Below are positions 32,587-33,663 of a stretch of 33,663 nt of DNA, in pieces. Position 1 is the first letter of the stretch; every line of letters starts with the position of its first letter. Source of the DNA: Saccharofermentans sp. (GTDB taxonomy: Bacteria > Bacillota > Clostridia > Saccharofermentanales > Saccharofermentanaceae). The stretch is taken from NCBI GenBank assembly GCA_024684815.1, contig JAIKWL010000004.1:1-33663 (forward strand), read 5' to 3'. The position numbers and the translations under genes were made by a program. The notes under the pieces are model-generated. The model made no database searches, had not been told where the DNA came from, and saw nothing but the letters and a program-made list of their open reading frames with translations.

Positions 32587-33663
32587 GTGAAAAACCTTCT
32601 AACATTACAGTCTGACTATAGCAAAAACGGGAGCTGTATTCAACTGGCACTTCCAATTTTCACTGAAACTTTAATTCCCGTGGACGATTCGGTAAGACTC
32701 ATAGATCAGGTTTTAGAGGAGATAGATTACAGAGAATTGTACCTGACCTACTCGTCCGAAGGACGAAATCCTGCAGTCGAACCGAAGACTCTGTTCAAGA
32801 TAATGGTATATGCATACTCGCAGCATATCTATTCCTCACGAGAGATAGAGAAAGCCTGCAAGCTTAATCTGGCATTCATGTATCTGCTCAGAGGAGAAAA
32901 GGCACCAGACCACAATACGATAGCCAGATTCCGCAGAGAACATCTCACATCTTGTGTAGAAGGTCTCTTAACACAATTGGTAAAACTGTTGGCTGAGGCT
33001 GACGAGATTCATTTTGAAAATCTATTCATCGACGGAACCAAGATAGAAGCCAATGCCAATAAGTATTCCTTTGTATGGCGAGGCTTTATAGAGAAAAGCG
33101 AAGCTAAACTCCAAGAAAAAGCCTTTAAATATCTTAGGGAAGAACTGGGATTCACTAAACTTCCCGAATATATCTCAGCCGAATATCTTCAGAAAGTATT
33201 GAGTGACTTGGTACTTATAGCAGACCATCAAGACACAAAGTTTGTTTATGGCTCAGGAAAGAGAAAGACTGACATACAGAGACAGATAGAAACAATAGAA
33301 GATTTCAAAACCCGACAGAATAAGTACGAAGAAGCACGTTCCACATTCAAAGGCCGAAACAGTTATTCCAAAACGGACAAAGATGCAACATTTATGCATA
33401 TGAAAGAAGATTATATGCGCAATGGACAGTTAAAACCCGGATATAACATCCAGGCAGCTGTTGAAAGTGAATATATTGTAGGGATAGATGTATCTGCCGA
33501 GCGAAGTGATACAAGAACACTTATACCATTTTTAGAAAAGCTTGAAGCAAACTATGGTAGAAGATTCGATAACCTTATAGCTGATGCGGGATATGAGAGC
33601 GAAGAAAACTACGATTACCTTAACCGCAAAGACATAACTCCTTATATCAAGCCTTCAAATTAC
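32587..33663 (+). CDS. IS1182 family transposase, 3' end beyond the window
   Basis: The open frame covers 359 codons and runs to the last base without a stop. The product is a DDE transposase with an N-terminal DUF772-like domain (AVEPKTLFKIMVYAY, YSSREIEKACKLNLAFMYL, PDHNTIARFRREH). The first catalytic Asp is probably Asp149 (FIDGTKIEANANKY), and the second Asp333 (LIADAGYESEENY); the final Glu lies outside the window. ARSTFKGRNSYSKTDKDATFM and PGYNIQAAVES are typical IS1182/IS1182-like stretches. GTG 32587 is taken as the start because a TAG in the same frame lies 12 bases upstream. No Shine-Dalgarno site is visible, consistent with low expression. About 100-150 residues are expected to be missing. 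Confidence 0.9.
   Translation, partial: MKNLLTLQSDYSKNGSCIQLALPIFTETLIPVDDSVRLIDQVLEEIDYRELYLTYSSEGRNPAVEPKTLFKIMVYAYSQHIYSSREIEKACKLNLAFMYLLRGEKAPDHNTIARFRREHLTSCVEGLLTQLVKLLAEADEIHFENLFIDGTKIEANANKYSFVWRGFIEKSEAKLQEKAFKYLREELGFTKLPEYISAEYLQKVLSDLVLIADHQDTKFVYGSGKRKTDIQRQIETIEDFKTRQNKYEEARSTFKGRNSYSKTDKDATFMHMKEDYMRNGQLKPGYNIQAAVESEYIVGIDVSAERSDTRTLIPFLEKLEANYGRRFDNLIADAGYESEENYDYLNRKDITPYIKPSNY

Larger units (their letters stand above)
32494..33663 (+). mobile_element. IS1182-type insertion sequence, left end and most of the transposase gene
   Basis: The element seems to start at TAAAGGGGGCTGTCTC near 32494, immediately after rfbA, and runs off the window. GGCTGTCTC (32500-32508) pairs with GAGATAGCC (32518-32526), forming a subterminal hairpin. 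The transposase reads in the same direction as rfbA. The exact outer edge and the target duplication cannot be set without the right end. Confidence 0.75.

Overview
The window looks like a chromosomal stretch from a member of the Clostridia (Firmicutes), probably a gut or rumen lineage. The evidence is moderate-to-low G+C, strong Shine-Dalgarno sites with frequent TTG/GTG starts, a BspA-type leucine-rich-repeat surface protein, an NlpC/P60 hydrolase with bacterial SH3 domains, choline-binding-like cell-wall repeats, and a PepV-type M20 peptidase. I cannot name a genus from sequence alone.

Layout. Bases 1-182 hold the end of a tRNA-Gln, a complete tRNA-Lys and a terminator. Bases 400-6600 are a secretome segment: a 1151-residue LRR protein, a 37-residue peptide gene directly downstream, a lipoprotein of unknown function and an SH3b-NlpC/P60 hydrolase, with a convergent M20 dipeptidase gene (6603-7922, minus strand).

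From about 8070 to 32489 everything is on the plus strand and forms a Wzx/Wzy-type surface polysaccharide locus. A first block has a chain-length/co-polymerase protein, a membrane UDP-sugar 4,6-dehydratase of the CapD/FlaA1 type and a short phosphoglycosyl transferase (PGT). A diguanylate cyclase with a LacI-type sensor domain (12504-14336) follows, then a gene-free stretch with three 64-bp tandem repeats. A nine-gene run (14814-25161) encodes a long PGT, a DUF1972-type glycosyltransferase, a GT4 enzyme, a left-handed beta-helix acyltransferase, a Stealth-family sugar-phosphate transferase, two GT2 enzymes, a Wzy-like polymerase and a Wzx flippase. Next come a secreted protein with ten cell-wall-binding repeats (25292-27691), the dTDP-L-rhamnose genes rfbB-rfbD-rfbC, a sulfotransferase-like gene, and rfbA. 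The window ends inside an IS1182-type insertion sequence whose left end lies a few bases past the rfbA stop.

How it works together (inference). A PGT loads the first sugar phosphate on undecaprenyl phosphate. The glycosyltransferases add sugars, including rhamnose made by RfbABCD. Stealth may add a phosphodiester-linked sugar, and the acyltransferase and sulfotransferase may decorate the chain. Wzx flips the unit, Wzy polymerises it and the Wzz-like protein sets length. The diguanylate cyclase suggests a c-di-GMP input.

Most noteworthy: the 64-bp repeats at 14410-14584, each built from two interleaved inverted repeats; the diguanylate cyclase inside the locus; the kinase-like tail of the Wzz protein lacking its ATP-binding lysine; the tiny peptide gene at 3878; and the combination of Stealth and sulfotransferase genes.
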